A DNA stretch of 64,000 bases from Leishmania mexicana MHOM/GT/2001/U1103 (GCF_000234665.1 NC_018316.1:434001-498000); one strand, 5' to 3'; positions 9,712 to 20,793 are shown, counted from the stretch's first letter. The notes: generated by a model not told the origin, from the letters alone. Program-made: numbers and translations.

Positions 9712-11334
9712 ATGGCGTCTGTCGGCAGATCCGTGCACACCACCGACCCTGCGGTGACTGCCCTGGACTCCCCATCGTTACTCACCGAGACCCATTTGGG
9801 GCGTCAGAGCGCTCACTCGCAGGGGACGAGTTACTCGAACCGTTTGTCGGGCAGCATGCTGGACAGCTCAAAGTCGAATGGTGGCCCCAAGCATGGTTCT
9901 ACTGCTCTCCTCCACGCGTCCCACGACCTACCCTTGAGTGTGACGCGCTTTCTCTGCCTCAGCAGCTCGTCGAATTCTGGTGCAGCCAGGGAACTTCGGC
10001 GCCAGCTGCTGGTCGTGCGCGACTGCTGCGTCGCGCTCGGTAACAAGATCAATGGCAGAGAGCTGCTTTCACTTGGCGGAAGTCAAATTTCGCACAGGGT
10101 GGAGGCGACGGCGGACTTCAACAGCTGCCTCGGCGTCATCCTATCCGCTTCTCTCATCTTCCCGGGTGAGACAGAGAGCGTTGCGAAGGACACACTTCGC
10201 AGTGTCGTGGAAAGCCTCAAGTCCGCCCAAGAGACCGGCAATGAGACTGTATTCCGCGCCGCCGTCGTCAAGACAGTCAACCGCATTCTCCTCTGCACGC
10301 CGCTGAAGCCGCCCGCGCGCAACGCTGCCAAGGAGGCGGTGCGGAGGTGCATTGGGAGGAGACAGGAGCACACTGCACCGGAGCCGAAATTGAAGGATGA
10401 GTGCCTCGACTTTCTGACTGTCGAGAACGGCGTTCCGGTGCTGCTGGAAGATGTGTGGGGGCGCTGGCGGCGCTACTTCGAGGAGGGCTACGCTCGCTAC
10501 GTGGACAACCTCATGGCTGAGCAGCACCAGGCCTTGGAGGCCGCGGCGGCCGCAGCCGAGTCCGATGGCGAGGAGAAGGACGCGGAAGCCCAGCGTGCCG
10601 ACGACGTGCTCGCCGCAGGAGGCCAGACCATATCTACAGCTCCGTTCTTCACTCCCTGGCAGGATCACTGGAGGCTGCCAACGAGCGCCTACGCGCAGTT
10701 CTGCTACCTCCTGCTCGCCATCTTTTTTGTGCGCACCAAGGACTTCTCGCTCAACTACCTTGCCCGTGTCATGAAGCTAGTGCAGTACTTCACGTACCAG
10801 CTGGAGTCGGTGGACGGTGAGCCCATTGCGGTGAGGATGGACACAGTTGCGACGGAGGACCATGCACAGTCCGAGGAGGAAGACGACGAGAGGGCGCAGC
10901 CGCAGCCGGCGGGCCCACCAACGGAGGAGCGCACGCACTCCTTGCCAATGCCCGAGTACGACAAGGCGGTTACGCAGCGCACATTCACGATGCGCTGTCG
11001 GTCCAGTTCGCGGGGGCTCTCGCCCACGGTGGTGTCGGTGAAGACGGTAGAGAAGCCGCGCCGCCATTGTCACAGGTGCTTCTTAACGGATGCGCTTCCA
11101 GGAGACCTGCGCCCGTCGGTCGAGGCGGTGAAGCAAGAGGAGGCTGAGGCGTCCGCCAGGGACTCAGACGAGCACTCGCACCTGCCAGTGGTGCGTCACT
11201 CAGACAAGCTGGACCTCCATGATTCCGCGATCAGTCCCCAACGCCAGCGCCACCAGCTCGACTCCTGTGACGCGTCGACGGATTTCATGCAGGACGCGTG
11301 GGACCAGACAGCCGTGGGGGCGCTGGAAAGGTGA
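9712..11334 (+). CDS. Hypothetical protein, 540 aa, no recognised domain
   Basis: The start is the first ATG of the open frame; upstream in-frame sequence translates into microsatellite-derived Cys/Val and looks like 5' UTR. The N-terminal 75 residues are Ser/Thr-rich. A folded, largely helical part follows (about 80-380), including DVWGRWRRYFEEGYARYVD and a hydrophobic stretch (YAQFCYLLLAIFF) that is probably buried, since no other membrane signal is seen. An Ala/Glu-rich linker lies near residues 268-300. The C-terminal 160 residues are acidic, Pro/Ser/Gln-rich and probably disordered, with one CHRC-type pair. I do not recognise a family; codon use and length support a real gene. Confidence 0.75.
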   Translation: MASVGRSVHTTDPAVTALDSPSLLTETHLGRQSAHSQGTSYSNRLSGSMLDSSKSNGGPKHGSTALLHASHDLPLSVTRFLCLSSSSNSGAARELRRQLLVVRDCCVALGNKINGRELLSLGGSQISHRVEATADFNSCLGVILSASLIFPGETESVAKDTLRSVVESLKSAQETGNETVFRAAVVKTVNRILLCTPLKPPARNAAKEAVRRCIGRRQEHTAPEPKLKDECLDFLTVENGVPVLLEDVWGRWRRYFEEGYARYVDNLMAEQHQALEAAAAAAESDGEEKDAEAQRADDVLAAGGQTISTAPFFTPWQDHWRLPTSAYAQFCYLLLAIFFVRTKDFSLNYLARVMKLVQYFTYQLESVDGEPIAVRMDTVATEDHAQSEEEDDERAQPQPAGPPTEERTHSLPMPEYDKAVTQRTFTMRCRSSSRGLSPTVVSVKTVEKPRRHCHRCFLTDALPGDLRPSVEAVKQEEAEASARDSDEHSHLPVVRHSDKLDLHDSAISPQRQRHQLDSCDASTDFMQDAWDQTAVGALER

Positions 11335-12300
11335 TAGGAGGAGAGCAGCGTATCCCAGACGATGTCACTGGCGACGCGGACAGAGGATGCCGAGACCCTG
11401 TGCGAGCCGTTGCCCGTACTACCAGGTGTGTCGAGAGGCGCCCTTTCTCTTCACGTGACTTGCGTTGCACACTGTCACGAGCGACTTGCTTTGTCTTTCC
11501 GACTCTCTCCTCATCCGATGACCGAGCGTGTATCTGCGTGTCGTCCTCTTCGCGCGCACACGTCCGTTGACGCTGCTATCAGCGCTGCTGTTCTTCTCTC
11601 CTCTTGTTCTTCGACGCGCCTGCGCCTTTCCCCGCCTGCCGGCGCTGGACCACGCCACGACGCACATGGCGATGCCCCACCGCTCCCGAAACAACGGAAA
11701 CCGTGCTGCAAGCGCTGTCAACTCCTCCAGCGGCCCTCCTTCATGTGCACGCATCCAGGCTATCCGTGTGCGCCCTCCCAATGCGCACGGCGCACACCAG
11801 CAGTGAGGCAGGGCAACATCCGCCAGTCCCCCTTCGCGTCCCACTACGAGACCCGCCTCCACGCCCTTCAAGTTGATCACGGTGGGTGAGCTCGATGTGG
11901 CACTCCGTGAAGTCCCCGGCGGCTCCGTCCCCGCCGTCGACGAGGCTCACGGTGAGGGTGTCGAGGCACCCCTCGGTGCACGGCAGGGCGGAGCGCCGCT
12001 GGCGATCTACAACCAGAGCCCCACCAACAGCCACGTCGCTGCTACATGGAAAGGGGGGACTCCCCTTGTACCTCACCCTCTCCTGCGGCCGCACAACCCC
12101 GATGATGGTCCCGCGTCCCACCACCCCCGTGGCATGCACCAGCACTCTGCGCCCGTTCCTCGAGCAAACGACCTCGCGAGGACTGCGCGACCACCTGTAA
12201 AGCAGACTTCCACCACAGCCGTGTGTCTTCCGCACTCACTGCTTCACCGCAGCCCCCCCCCCCTCCCTAAACCCCCCGNTGGACTCTCTCCTCCACAACG
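11335..12300. other. Intergenic region upstream of the first retroposon relic
   Basis: Presumed 3' UTR of the 540-aa protein gene followed by anonymous GC-rich sequence. An ambiguous base (n) at 12279 follows a run of C and lies just before the retroposon relic, so the assembly is weak here. No gene is supported on either strand. Confidence 0.6.
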
Positions 12301-12343
12301 CAGTGCGGCACCAGATGGGCACCACGACTGGAGCGGTGCTTGT

Positions 12344-12443
12344 NNNNNNNNNNNNNNNNNNNNNNNNNNNNNNNNNNNNNNNNNNNNNNNNNNNNNNNNN
12401 NNNNNNNNNNNNNNNNNNNNNNNNNNNNNNNNNNNNNNNNNNN
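12344..12443. other. Assembly gap of exactly 100 N
   Basis: The run is a placeholder of conventional size. The corresponding part of copy 2 (26020-27123) is 1104 bp long, so about 1 kb of sequence is probably missing here if the two copies are colinear. Confidence 0.97.
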
Positions 12444-12540
12444 GACGACAGTGTTGAAGCCGTGGCGCCACAGAGGCCGGTGAGCTGCGGCTGTGTACGC
12501 GTCCGTTAGTGGGCGTGCTTGGGGCACAGCGGACGCGTGG

Positions 12541-12569
12541 ACACAAGGAAACGATTTGTTTCCTTGTGT
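12541..12569. repeat. Perfect 12-bp inverted repeat (hairpin) in DIRE copy 1
   Basis: Arm ACACAAGGAAAC (12541-12552), loop GATTT (12553-12557), perfect reverse-complement arm (12558-12569). It could fold as a stem-loop in RNA or DNA. The identical structure is in copy 2. Confidence 0.9.
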
Positions 12570-12863
12570 GCGCCTTGCTGGTCTCCCGCGGGTGAGCGTA
12601 GCATGGCATGATGGTGTGAAGGGTGGGGAGGGATGGCGTGCTCTCTTGCTTCGGTGTTGCACGCGGGCATCGGTGCTGGAGCGCTGGGGATGCCGGTGGC
12701 GAGGTGTTCGCCATCTTGTAGGCGGATTTCCGAATGTGTGCGCGGCCTGAGATGTAGTCTCCCCTCGCTGCTGGCGGCTCCATGTAGGAATGGGGGGGGG
12801 GCAGCTCAATGTTGGAAAGGCGCTCACCTCTCTGCGGGTTAGGGGCGATGAGCCAACGGCGCA

Positions 12864-13090
12864 GCTCGAGGGTAGATGACCAATCAATCGCACTGCCCAT
12901 CGGTTTGGGGGGCTGGAGCCGTGCCGAAGGGGCTGCCCCAGGGGTGGTGGCCGGCATGAAGGTGCAGTGGCTCTGGGACGACCTGCGAGGCGCGTGGGCA
13001 AGCTGAGCTGGCGGCAGAGACGGTGCTCATGCTACTGGGCCGGTGCATTGCCGTAGCGCGTTTGTCTACGGGTGCTTGTCACCACACGGT
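12864..13090 (+). mobile_element. Possible endonuclease-domain remnant of a second ingi-like element
   Basis: At 12944-12979 the + frame reads VVAGMKVQWLWD, which resembles the GDFN-x-HH-x-LWD region of ingi/L1Tc endonucleases with key residues lost. A neighbouring frame (12999-13086) reads ELAAETVLMLLG...RCIAVARLSTG, loosely like the segment that follows in that domain. An endonuclease normally precedes the RT, so this could be a separate, tandem relic. The similarity is weak and from memory. Confidence 0.25.
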
Positions 13091-15248
13091 GTGTGTGTGT
13101 GCTGTCATGACCGGTGGTGGGTCGGTGTTGCGCTCTGGCTGCACGGCAGAACAAACCTCTTGAGGACGCAGTGCTTGTAAGCGCGAAGCTCATGATACCG
13201 TCTGTTGCTCATTACCCCTCACGTGTCTCCCTCTCTGTCTTCCCAGGCATGATAAAGGCAGTGCGGAAGCGTTGTTTGTATGACAAGCCAAGGCAGTGGC
13301 GGGGCGTGGGTGACGGAGGGATGCGAGAGAGTGCAGTTGTTGATCTTTGTGTTGTTGGCTGGGTGGGCTGGGCTGGTCGGTGGGGTGTGTGGATGCGCGC
13401 CTGGCGCGTATGTGTTCACGATTTTCCGATGAAGTGAGCGGCACGTGGCGATGTCTGTGAGCGATATCCTTTTCGGTTCTTGTGTGTTTTCTTTTGTCTT
13501 CTCTCCTTCCTCTCCTCTCCGCACGTGGTGGCTGTTTGTGCCGTCGATTGGTTTATGTATTATCACCCGTCGACTCTCGCTGGGCCGACTGCTGCACGGG
13601 TTGGGGGCGGGCGGGCACAGAAGGAGGTGGCCCAATGCAGCACCTGAGCGTGTGTGCGCATCTCCCCCTCCCTGTGTGTGTGTGTGTGTGTTTGTGTGCC
13701 CGCCGCCTTCTTTGGCGGATCACTTTGTGCCTCCTTTTCACGTCTGCCTTCACGTGTTCCCTCTTGTTATCATCATCCCCCCCCTCCCCCCATTGTGCCT
13801 GTCGAGGCGCTACGGCGGCTGGCCATCTATGTGTGGTGGGGGCGACACGGTCCTGTCCGCTTCATCCTTCTCTGTATCTCTGTCAGCGTGTTGATCCTTT
13901 ACTCATCCTTCTCTTGCCTTCATCATCTCTATGCTGCCATCTCTTCTACGTGAGGTCACACGGACCCATCCCCCCGCCCTCATCCACACCAGGCTTTCCC
14001 TGTCCGAGAGCTTATCGCTCCGTCGTGTGGTGTCTTGCTTCCTCACCATGTGCACTCTCGCGTCGACCTGTCGTAGCGGTCGCCTGCATGTACCGCTCTC
14101 TCCATCTCTCTCTTGCGATGCCGCCTCCGTCTCGTCGCTTTCCGTGTGTGCATTGCCTTCGTTGGTTGCTGTCTTACACCTTCCCCTCGTGACGGCGGGC
14201 GACCTCCCCTCCCCTCTCCTTCCTCCGCCCGCGCCCCTCTCCCGGACGTGCTGCAGTGTTTCTCGTCTTTCCGTGCTCACCTCGATCTGCTCATTGTAAC
14301 TGGCCAACTCCGGCTTAGCAGGGGAACGAGTCCCGTGCCTCTGCGGTCAGTACCGACACTGCGCGCGCACCGACTCATCTCTCTGTCGTGGTGATCGCAG
14401 GGTTGGCTTCGTTGATCCCAATCGCTTTAGGTATAAGTGGCAGCGCCGCCACACAGGCGGACGAGGGTGTTATGGTGGTGGTGGTGGTGGCTGTTGCAGG
14501 AGAAATGGAGCGAGAGCGTGTCTGCGGTGGCGCTTGGCGATGCGTATGTACGGTGGTGTGCTGGCAGGCGGGAGGAGGAGGGGGGGGCTTTTTTCTTTCG
14601 GATGGGACTGTGTTGGAGAGGCGATGCACGGGCGGCCTCGGCGGGGCAGACGCGCTTTCTGTTTGAATTTGTGTCCTTGTTGAGAGAGCAGCGTTGGTGC
14701 ACGGCTGTACTGTGCGTTCTGTTTATTTGAGCTGGGGGTCGGGGCCAACTTATTCGGAAGGGATACGGCCCCGCTAACCGCGCAGGGCAACCAGACAGCA
14801 GGCGGGAAACGTGCCTTTGAGAGCTTCGTTGGCGCATGACTCAGGCGTGATGGAAGGGCGGGGAAGAAGAGGCGAAGGGGAGGGGGTTAGCCACTGCTTA
14901 ACAGTGGGCGTGTCGCGGCGGCTGTACGCCCCCCGACGCTCTCCACACCTCTGCTTGGGCGGTTGACACGAAAGGGAGGGACTCGCTCTCCTCACTCCCG
15001 CGTTTAGCGTTCTCTCTTCTCTTCCACTCTCGCGTAGACCTGCCATGAGCGCGCTGAGGCGGTGCTTTCACTTTAGTTTTCATGACGAGGCGCTCGACAT
15101 CTTCGCGTCATCCCAGCCGCAAAGGCGTCGAGCCAGTATCTCTCGTCAGCACCCTGTTTGGACAACTCTTTCCGCCTTTCCCTGTGCGGCATGTATGGTC
15201 ATCCCCACACGCAAAAGCTCGACACATGTATACGCACGCAGCGACCAA

Positions 15249-15290
15249 CGTATATGTACACACAGGTGCACATATATATATATATATATG
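15249..15290. repeat. TA-rich microsatellite
   Basis: Alternating TA tract (pure AT run about 15272-15290) preceded by TATATGTACACACAGG-like sequence. It is the second of three such tracts in the window. Confidence 0.85.
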
Positions 15291-15927
15291 CTTGGCTACA
15301 GGCAAGCCCCACGCGCATCACGAAGTGGTGCCTGCGCTGTGGTGCACTGTCCCGTGAGCCCGATCCTTCGCGCTGCACCTCCACGTTTGCGTCAACGCAA
15401 CAACCAAAGAAAAAGTGAACGCTCTTGTATCCTGTGTGTGGTTCTCCCACTGTTGTGCATTCACCCCCCTCCTCCTCCCTCCGACTCCCCTGCTGCCACT
15501 GTAGGTGTCCACAGTGCTGCCTTGCCTCCCTGCCGAGTCGCCAGAGCCATCCATCTCTCCCTCCCTCTCCCTCCTCTTCTCTGCCCGTGCCGCCGCTTCT
15601 GCTCGTCATACACACGCGCCCCACAACATGCCGAGCGCCGACGTGCTCCTCGACCTGCACAACACGTGTGCCGCTGACTCCGCCGCACCCCCTCCCCTCC
15701 CTCCTCCGACAGAGAACAAGGGTCACCCACGCACAAGGTGCGTAGGCTGTCACTCTCTTGCTTTGCTGTATCATTTCCCTCTCTCCGTCTTGTCGCCGCA
15801 TACGACGCCTCCCCCCTCCCTCCTCTACCCAGACGCGGACGCAGAGCGCCAGAGACAGGCGCGCCCCCGTCCTCCTCTCCCGTCCTTTCCTGCTTGCCAT
15901 CTATTTCGCTTTGGGTGTAGGCGTTGC

Positions 15928-15965
15928 CCGTCCCTCCTCTTTCCCCCCTGTACGCACGCGGCAAG
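15928..15965 (+). promoter_or_regulatory. Candidate SL trans-splice acceptor for the 996-aa protein gene
   Basis: A C/T run (about 15930-15949) is followed by AG at 15964-15965, 99 nt before the ATG at 16065. Prediction from pattern only. Confidence 0.35.
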
Positions 15966-16064
15966 GGTGGGGTATCCCTTGCACTGCTGCACGCAGCGTA
16001 TCCGCGAAGCGGATCTCCTCGCAGGCGGCTTAGACTCATTCCGGCAGCCACGAGCTCGACCTCG

Positions 16065-19055
16065 ATGAGCCACCCATACGCTACGAGCGAACCGCTCTAC
16101 GGCGCCGGCAATGACGCCGAGCACGTTGGGTCAAGTGTTGCCTCACCATCGTTGGGCGCCGCACCACCCGTTACCGCAACGACTCCTTCACCGGAAGGGC
16201 ATGCCGACAGCAACGACAACGCACATTCGGCCGCCGCTTCATGCACGATGGAGAAGCAAACTCGCTACGACAACGCTGAGGTGATACACGGCAGCGATCA
16301 GGACGACATGGCGACTGCCGTCTCGCACTCACCTGACGTGTCGTCACCATCCTCCTCGTCCTGCTCTGCCGAATCGTCGATGCCACCATCGTGGCTGCCC
16401 TCTCGCTCGTCCTCGTGCTCCTCGGCGACATCCTCCTCGTTCATCTCCGCCTCTGATTGCTCGTCGTGCTCATCCGGCAATGCGGGACTTGTCGCTGATG
16501 GCACCAGTACTCCAGAATCGGGCCACAATCATCACCTCCATCAAGAGCGCCCCCACCACCGCCACCATCCTCCGCGTCACTGCTCAGACGATAGACACGT
16601 CACAGATGGTGACATCGACAGACGTGTCGGTGCACCAGCGTCGCGGCGCGTGCAGACGTCTGAGCACACGCGCTTTACCAGCGTTCTTGCTGGTGGTAGG
16701 CGGTGTGGCGACAGTGACGCGCTCGGCGCCGCGCCTGCGGTGTCCTGCGGTCGCATTGATGGGGATTTCGATGGTGGCTCGTCTCGCACACAGGACGTTT
16801 CGTGGTGGAGGTCCTGTGGGGCGGCCGCCAAAGCCACCGTGGGGGCCGTGCCCGCCGGGACATGCGACATGCATCCCTACTGCTGCGCACCACACAGTCC
16901 TCAGTCCCCGCTACAGCGCCGACAACGTACTGCTGGTGTCGATCCCACTTGCCGGGATCTGGCAACGCAGCGACTCTCGCCTTTTGTGACCACTCTCTCG
17001 GGCACGCTTACTGCATCCCCAACGCCACTCCCACCCCCTCACCCGCGCCGATCGTCGTCGGCGCAGCGCCTCTCTTCCAACGCGCCCATGAGGCACACCC
17101 CCGGTGGTGTCCCGCGCTCCTCGAAGCCGCTTTTCGCAAACAAAGGCAGCGGCAGCAGCGACGCCAGCGGGGGTCTCTCGGCCCCCACCGCCATGGATGG
17201 GAGCGTGCCGCGGCAGCCGTCGCGCAGCGTTGGCTGCGTCGCGAGGCAGGCGCGATGTGGCACGCTGCGCCGCTCCTTCTCTTTCACTTCCGGGGTGCCG
17301 CCCGTGTCCGCGTCCTACTACGAAGTGCCGTCGTTCTCTGCCAGTCGCGCTGCGTCTCCTGTCGCCGCTGCGAACTCAGCAATCGGTGTGCCGCGCACCT
17401 TGCTCAGCGGCGAGCGCCATCATGAGCGAACTGCCTCCATCACCTCCTCGGTGCACTCTGCTTCGTCATCGGTGCGCCCGTCGGTTCCCTTGCCACCATC
17501 GCACGTTGGCATCCCCTCGAATATGATGGCGGCCATGTGGGTGGACTTGCCCCTGTCCCAGTCGGGCAGTCGGAGTGCCACACCGCTGAACAGCAGTGAT
17601 GCGTATGCGCCACCGCGTAGGCGGCGCACGACGCCGCGGCGCCGCTCCGGGCCCCCAAGCCCGGCAACAAGCACGCTGGCGGCTTCGGTTGCGTCCTCGC
17701 TCGACGGTGCCGGCTACATGTCCTCGGCTACCGGCGGCGCTCCCGCCAGTGCGCGTCGCTTGCTGGTGACGGTCAGCACGCAGACGGACAACGACTCAGC
17801 CACTGTCGAGGGTTGCAAGGCTCCGGTCTCCCTTACTCGCCGCCTCTACTGGAAGTCCTCGAATTCCCCTTACGTCGCGAAGGTCGGCAGCGGTGAGCGC
17901 TGCGGCGGCACTGCACACCAGTATAATCTGAATGACCCCTTCGAGAGCGAAGGCGCGGCTCTGACGATGGTGGCGTCGGTCTCGTCGACCTCGGCGGAGG
18001 TATCACCGCGCTCATTGCTTGCGAGCGTAGCCGAGATACGCCCCGACGACCACGCAGTCCAAGCGGTACTCGACGCTGACGCCGCACGACGCGTGCATCA
18101 GCACATCGCAGGGGATGCCATGCGTGGCGCAGCGCCAAGCGCACCAACATCTCTGTCCGCCGATGTGGCCACGAAAGTAGATCATGTGAGTGAGGGTAAC
18201 AGCCTGTCAAGTGCTTCGGCCGAGCCTCCGGGCGCGATGTACGTGTATGAAACCTCGCGCGTGGATGTGCCGCCTCGACAGGGCGGCGCCAAGGCAGCCG
18301 CAGTCGCTGTCAACACTTCAGCTCCGACTGAGGTAGGGAAAAACTCGCCAGCGGGTGCTCTCACGCCCCTCACGACGTTCCCGTTGCCCACGTCGCTCGT
18401 GACTCAGCCGCGAAGTTTCGTGCCAGCAGCGCCCCCGCAGTCCCAGGCGGGCGCACCGTCAGCAGGGGGTGTGCCTCCGCCCACCACTACAGCGGTTATT
18501 TCCGACGAGGCAGGCGCACACAGCCCACTGAAGACAGCTGGAGAAGGACGTTGTGGCGCCGGGAGAGGCCCGACGTCGGTAGACTGCAGGGCAACCGAAC
18601 CTCTGGAGGAAGCCGACAACCCCTCAGACCCTCAGCCTTTGACACCCTCACCGAGCGACGAAGTGTGGCGGCTTCGCGCAGAGCTCGCCCAAATGCGCCA
18701 CCAGTACGAGCAGGTTGTGCAGCAGCTACGCCAAATGCAAGACTCCGTGACTGCGGCTGGACCGGCTGCTGGCTCGAGGAAGCCCTCACCGACGGCAGCG
18801 GCGCTGAATGCGGGACACCAAGCGGCGATGGAGGCAGTGCTAGTCACCACCTCGCCCTCTCTGCCAGCCGCATCGCTTCCCTCCTCTTCGTGTCCAGTCG
18901 CCATGCAAAACCGCTCCGGCACGCCAGAAAATCCTGTGGAGGAGTCAGCTTCCTCTGTCTCGTCCAACAGCGATGGCAGCGCGGAAGATGCCACGGCGAC
19001 GCTGGAGCACGTGCGAGCGGCCCTGCAACGGGCTCGACGACGTGCGACCAACTAA
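16065..19055 (+). CDS. Ser/Ala/Pro-rich, mostly disordered protein with short C-terminal coiled coil
   Basis: The start is the first ATG of the frame. Most of the 996 residues are low-complexity: poly-Ser blocks (about 85-145), a His-rich patch near 155-170, many Ser-Pro sites and Arg-rich patches (PRRRRTTPRRRSG near 520). A helical heptad-like segment, VWRLRAELAQMRHQYEQVVQ, lies at about 866-895, and the C-terminal 20 residues (LEHVRAALQRARRRATN) form a basic amphipathic helix. No catalytic domain is recognised. Many Ser/Thr-Pro motifs would suit a phosphoregulated scaffold or cytoskeletal protein, but that is inference. It sits between two copies of a retroposon relic, together with the Ctf4 gene. 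Confidence 0.72.
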   Translation: MSHPYATSEPLYGAGNDAEHVGSSVASPSLGAAPPVTATTPSPEGHADSNDNAHSAAASCTMEKQTRYDNAEVIHGSDQDDMATAVSHSPDVSSPSSSSCSAESSMPPSWLPSRSSSCSSATSSSFISASDCSSCSSGNAGLVADGTSTPESGHNHHLHQERPHHRHHPPRHCSDDRHVTDGDIDRRVGAPASRRVQTSEHTRFTSVLAGGRRCGDSDALGAAPAVSCGRIDGDFDGGSSRTQDVSWWRSCGAAAKATVGAVPAGTCDMHPYCCAPHSPQSPLQRRQRTAGVDPTCRDLATQRLSPFVTTLSGTLTASPTPLPPPHPRRSSSAQRLSSNAPMRHTPGGVPRSSKPLFANKGSGSSDASGGLSAPTAMDGSVPRQPSRSVGCVARQARCGTLRRSFSFTSGVPPVSASYYEVPSFSASRAASPVAAANSAIGVPRTLLSGERHHERTASITSSVHSASSSVRPSVPLPPSHVGIPSNMMAAMWVDLPLSQSGSRSATPLNSSDAYAPPRRRRTTPRRRSGPPSPATSTLAASVASSLDGAGYMSSATGGAPASARRLLVTVSTQTDNDSATVEGCKAPVSLTRRLYWKSSNSPYVAKVGSGERCGGTAHQYNLNDPFESEGAALTMVASVSSTSAEVSPRSLLASVAEIRPDDHAVQAVLDADAARRVHQHIAGDAMRGAAPSAPTSLSADVATKVDHVSEGNSLSSASAEPPGAMYVYETSRVDVPPRQGGAKAAAVAVNTSAPTEVGKNSPAGALTPLTTFPLPTSLVTQPRSFVPAAPPQSQAGAPSAGGVPPPTTTAVISDEAGAHSPLKTAGEGRCGAGRGPTSVDCRATEPLEEADNPSDPQPLTPSPSDEVWRLRAELAQMRHQYEQVVQQLRQMQDSVTAAGPAAGSRKPSPTAAALNAGHQAAMEAVLVTTSPSLPAASLPSSSCPVAMQNRSGTPENPVEESASSVSSNSDGSAEDATATLEHVRAALQRARRRATN

Positions 19056-20324
19056 TGTGCAAGGATGGAGCTCAGCAGAGAGGCGCCTGACCTCTGCCCC
19101 CTGCCCCTTGCCCCATGCCCCCCCCCCCCCTCCCGCACACACAGCGGTTTTCTCACGGCAGGGAGCGCATGCGCATCTGCAGAGGGATCGGCCACCCCTT
19201 TCTGCTTCTCTTCTTCCGTCACCGTCTCTGTGCTGCCGCCTCGGCGGCGGGTCGCTCTTCGTGTGTTTACGTCTTCTCCCTTTCCGATATGTGTGTGTGT
19301 GTGTCGCGCGTGTCTCAGCGCCTTTTGCTTCACTATTGCCAACACCCGCTTATTTCCCGCATTGGCCCCTCCTCCTCCTCCTCCCCCCTCCTCGCCCTTC
19401 GCCGTCTCTCATGCTCTCACCTCCCTCCACCCCTCCTCTGCCACGAGTGCGCTGTTACGTTGCTGCTGTTTGCTCACTCGGCTGTCTCTCCGCGCGCGTG
19501 CGTGTGCGTGTGTGCCGCGCCTTTGCAGAAGGGCGTGTGCTTCTCTCGGCGCGTGTATGTATCACTTTGTAGCCTCGTCTGCCGTAGGTTTTCTCTCTCG
19601 CTCGCTGACTGCATCTTGCCCGATTTCCCTTGCTGATGCCTCTGCGCACATCAGTGACCAATCACATCCCTGCGGGCGTCATGCTGCAGGTGCGCGGTCT
19701 GTCCCCCCCTCCTCCCTCCCCCACCACCAAGCAGCGTCTTTCACGGTTGCGCACATGTGTCGGTGCGGAACAAGTACAGGGCACCATGCATCGTGCTTGC
19801 CGACATATGGAGAGGTACACGCACAGGTGCACGCATGTGGAGGCTTTTTCGGTGTCCACCTATGCAATGCCGCGCTACCCCATCGCGCTGGCTCTCGTGC
19901 ATCATCCTCCTTCAGCCGCCGCCTTCACTCTCCCAAATCTCGCTCATCCACCGGCAACGCACAAAACGGGGACAGTGACCCTGCGCCCCTTCCCGCCGCA
20001 TTCCCATCGCTCCGGTTCCCGCCACAGCGGCCTGTGCAGAGCAGACCTCACGCACATCCTCCACCACATCACACGCCGACGCACACGAGCTCGTTGTTGG
20101 TGCCCACACGCACGCAGTGGTGCACGGCCTTGTGCGCGTCGCCTTTTCAGCTTTTTTATTTTTCCATACTCCTCATAGAAGTCACACAGCGTGCACGCGG
20201 TGCAACAGCATAGGGAAAGTGGACGGCGGAGCCTCAAGGGACGGTGCAGGCTGGCAAGCGCTCACAGACACTCGCATGCAACGCACAAGCGAGCCGTCCG
20301 ATACAGAAACAACGAGCCTCGACG

Positions 20325-20350
20325 CTCTCTCTCTGTCTGTCTGTCTGTCT
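20325..20350. repeat. (CT)n/(TGTC)n simple repeat
   Basis: Short CT run continuing into about four TGTC units; intergenic. Confidence 0.8.
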
Positions 20351-20793
20351 GCACACATCTTCGAAGACGCCGTGCCACTTGATCGCCCCTCCCCCTCCAC
20401 AACCGCCACGTGGCGCTCCGCTTATCGGTTGTTGACACACCGTTTCTTTCATAGATATAGCTGCCAGTAGGGGCAATAAGGGCTGGAGCACGAGAAGGCG
20501 CGTTGCCCCTTTCATCTGCACACAGCTGCTCCGTTGCTGCTCTTGCCTCTTTCTGCGCGTGTGCGGTCTTGCACTCACCCCCCGTTCACCGCAGCTCCGT
20601 GTGCCTCTCTTACGGTAGCCCAACGCCATCCGCATCGTCGACCGCTTTTCCTTTCGCACTGTGGACGCGTGCCGCGCAGGCTGCAAGACCTGCTGTGGCT
20701 TTTCGGATTCTCTCGAGAGCTGCGATCACTTCGGGTGTCGCCGTCACCTCTTGTGCCGCCTTCTTTGGCGGATAGGTTGCCTCACACCTGCAA

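Larger units (their letters stand above)
12301..12863 (+). mobile_element. Degenerate ingi/L1Tc-type retrotransposon relic (DIRE), copy 1, with assembly gap
   Basis: Positions 12301-12343 match 25977-26019 of the second copy. After the run of N, positions 12444-12856 are identical, without indels, to 27124-27536; one mismatch follows and similarity ends near 12863. The first block encodes the start of an RT-like motif (TGAVLV) in the + frame. The gap hides the stretch that in copy 2 holds the remaining reverse-transcriptase remnants. Nothing here is an intact coding region. True ends are uncertain, and the left junction (12300/12301) sits beside low-complexity, ambiguous sequence. Confidence 0.7.
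13091..16064. other. Long intergenic region, pyrimidine-rich, no gene seen
   Basis: About 3 kb of mostly C/T-rich sequence with simple repeats: GT run near 13674-13691, GGT run near 14473-14491, and a TA tract at 15249-15290. Several open frames exist but translate to low-complexity Ser/Cys/Leu/Pro strings typical of UTR or spacer. The right end includes the presumed 5' UTR of the next gene. Confidence 0.65.

Noticed and set aside
11741..12235. Minus-strand frame left of the first relic with a GDF-containing segment
   Set aside because: A single GDF string reminded me of retroposon endonuclease, but the surrounding residues do not fit and the orientation is opposite to the relic.
13445..14192. 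Overlapping + frames of 149 and 236 codons in the long spacer
   Set aside because: They encode Ser/Cys/Leu/Pro strings typical of pyrimidine-rich spacer and share no structure with a known family.
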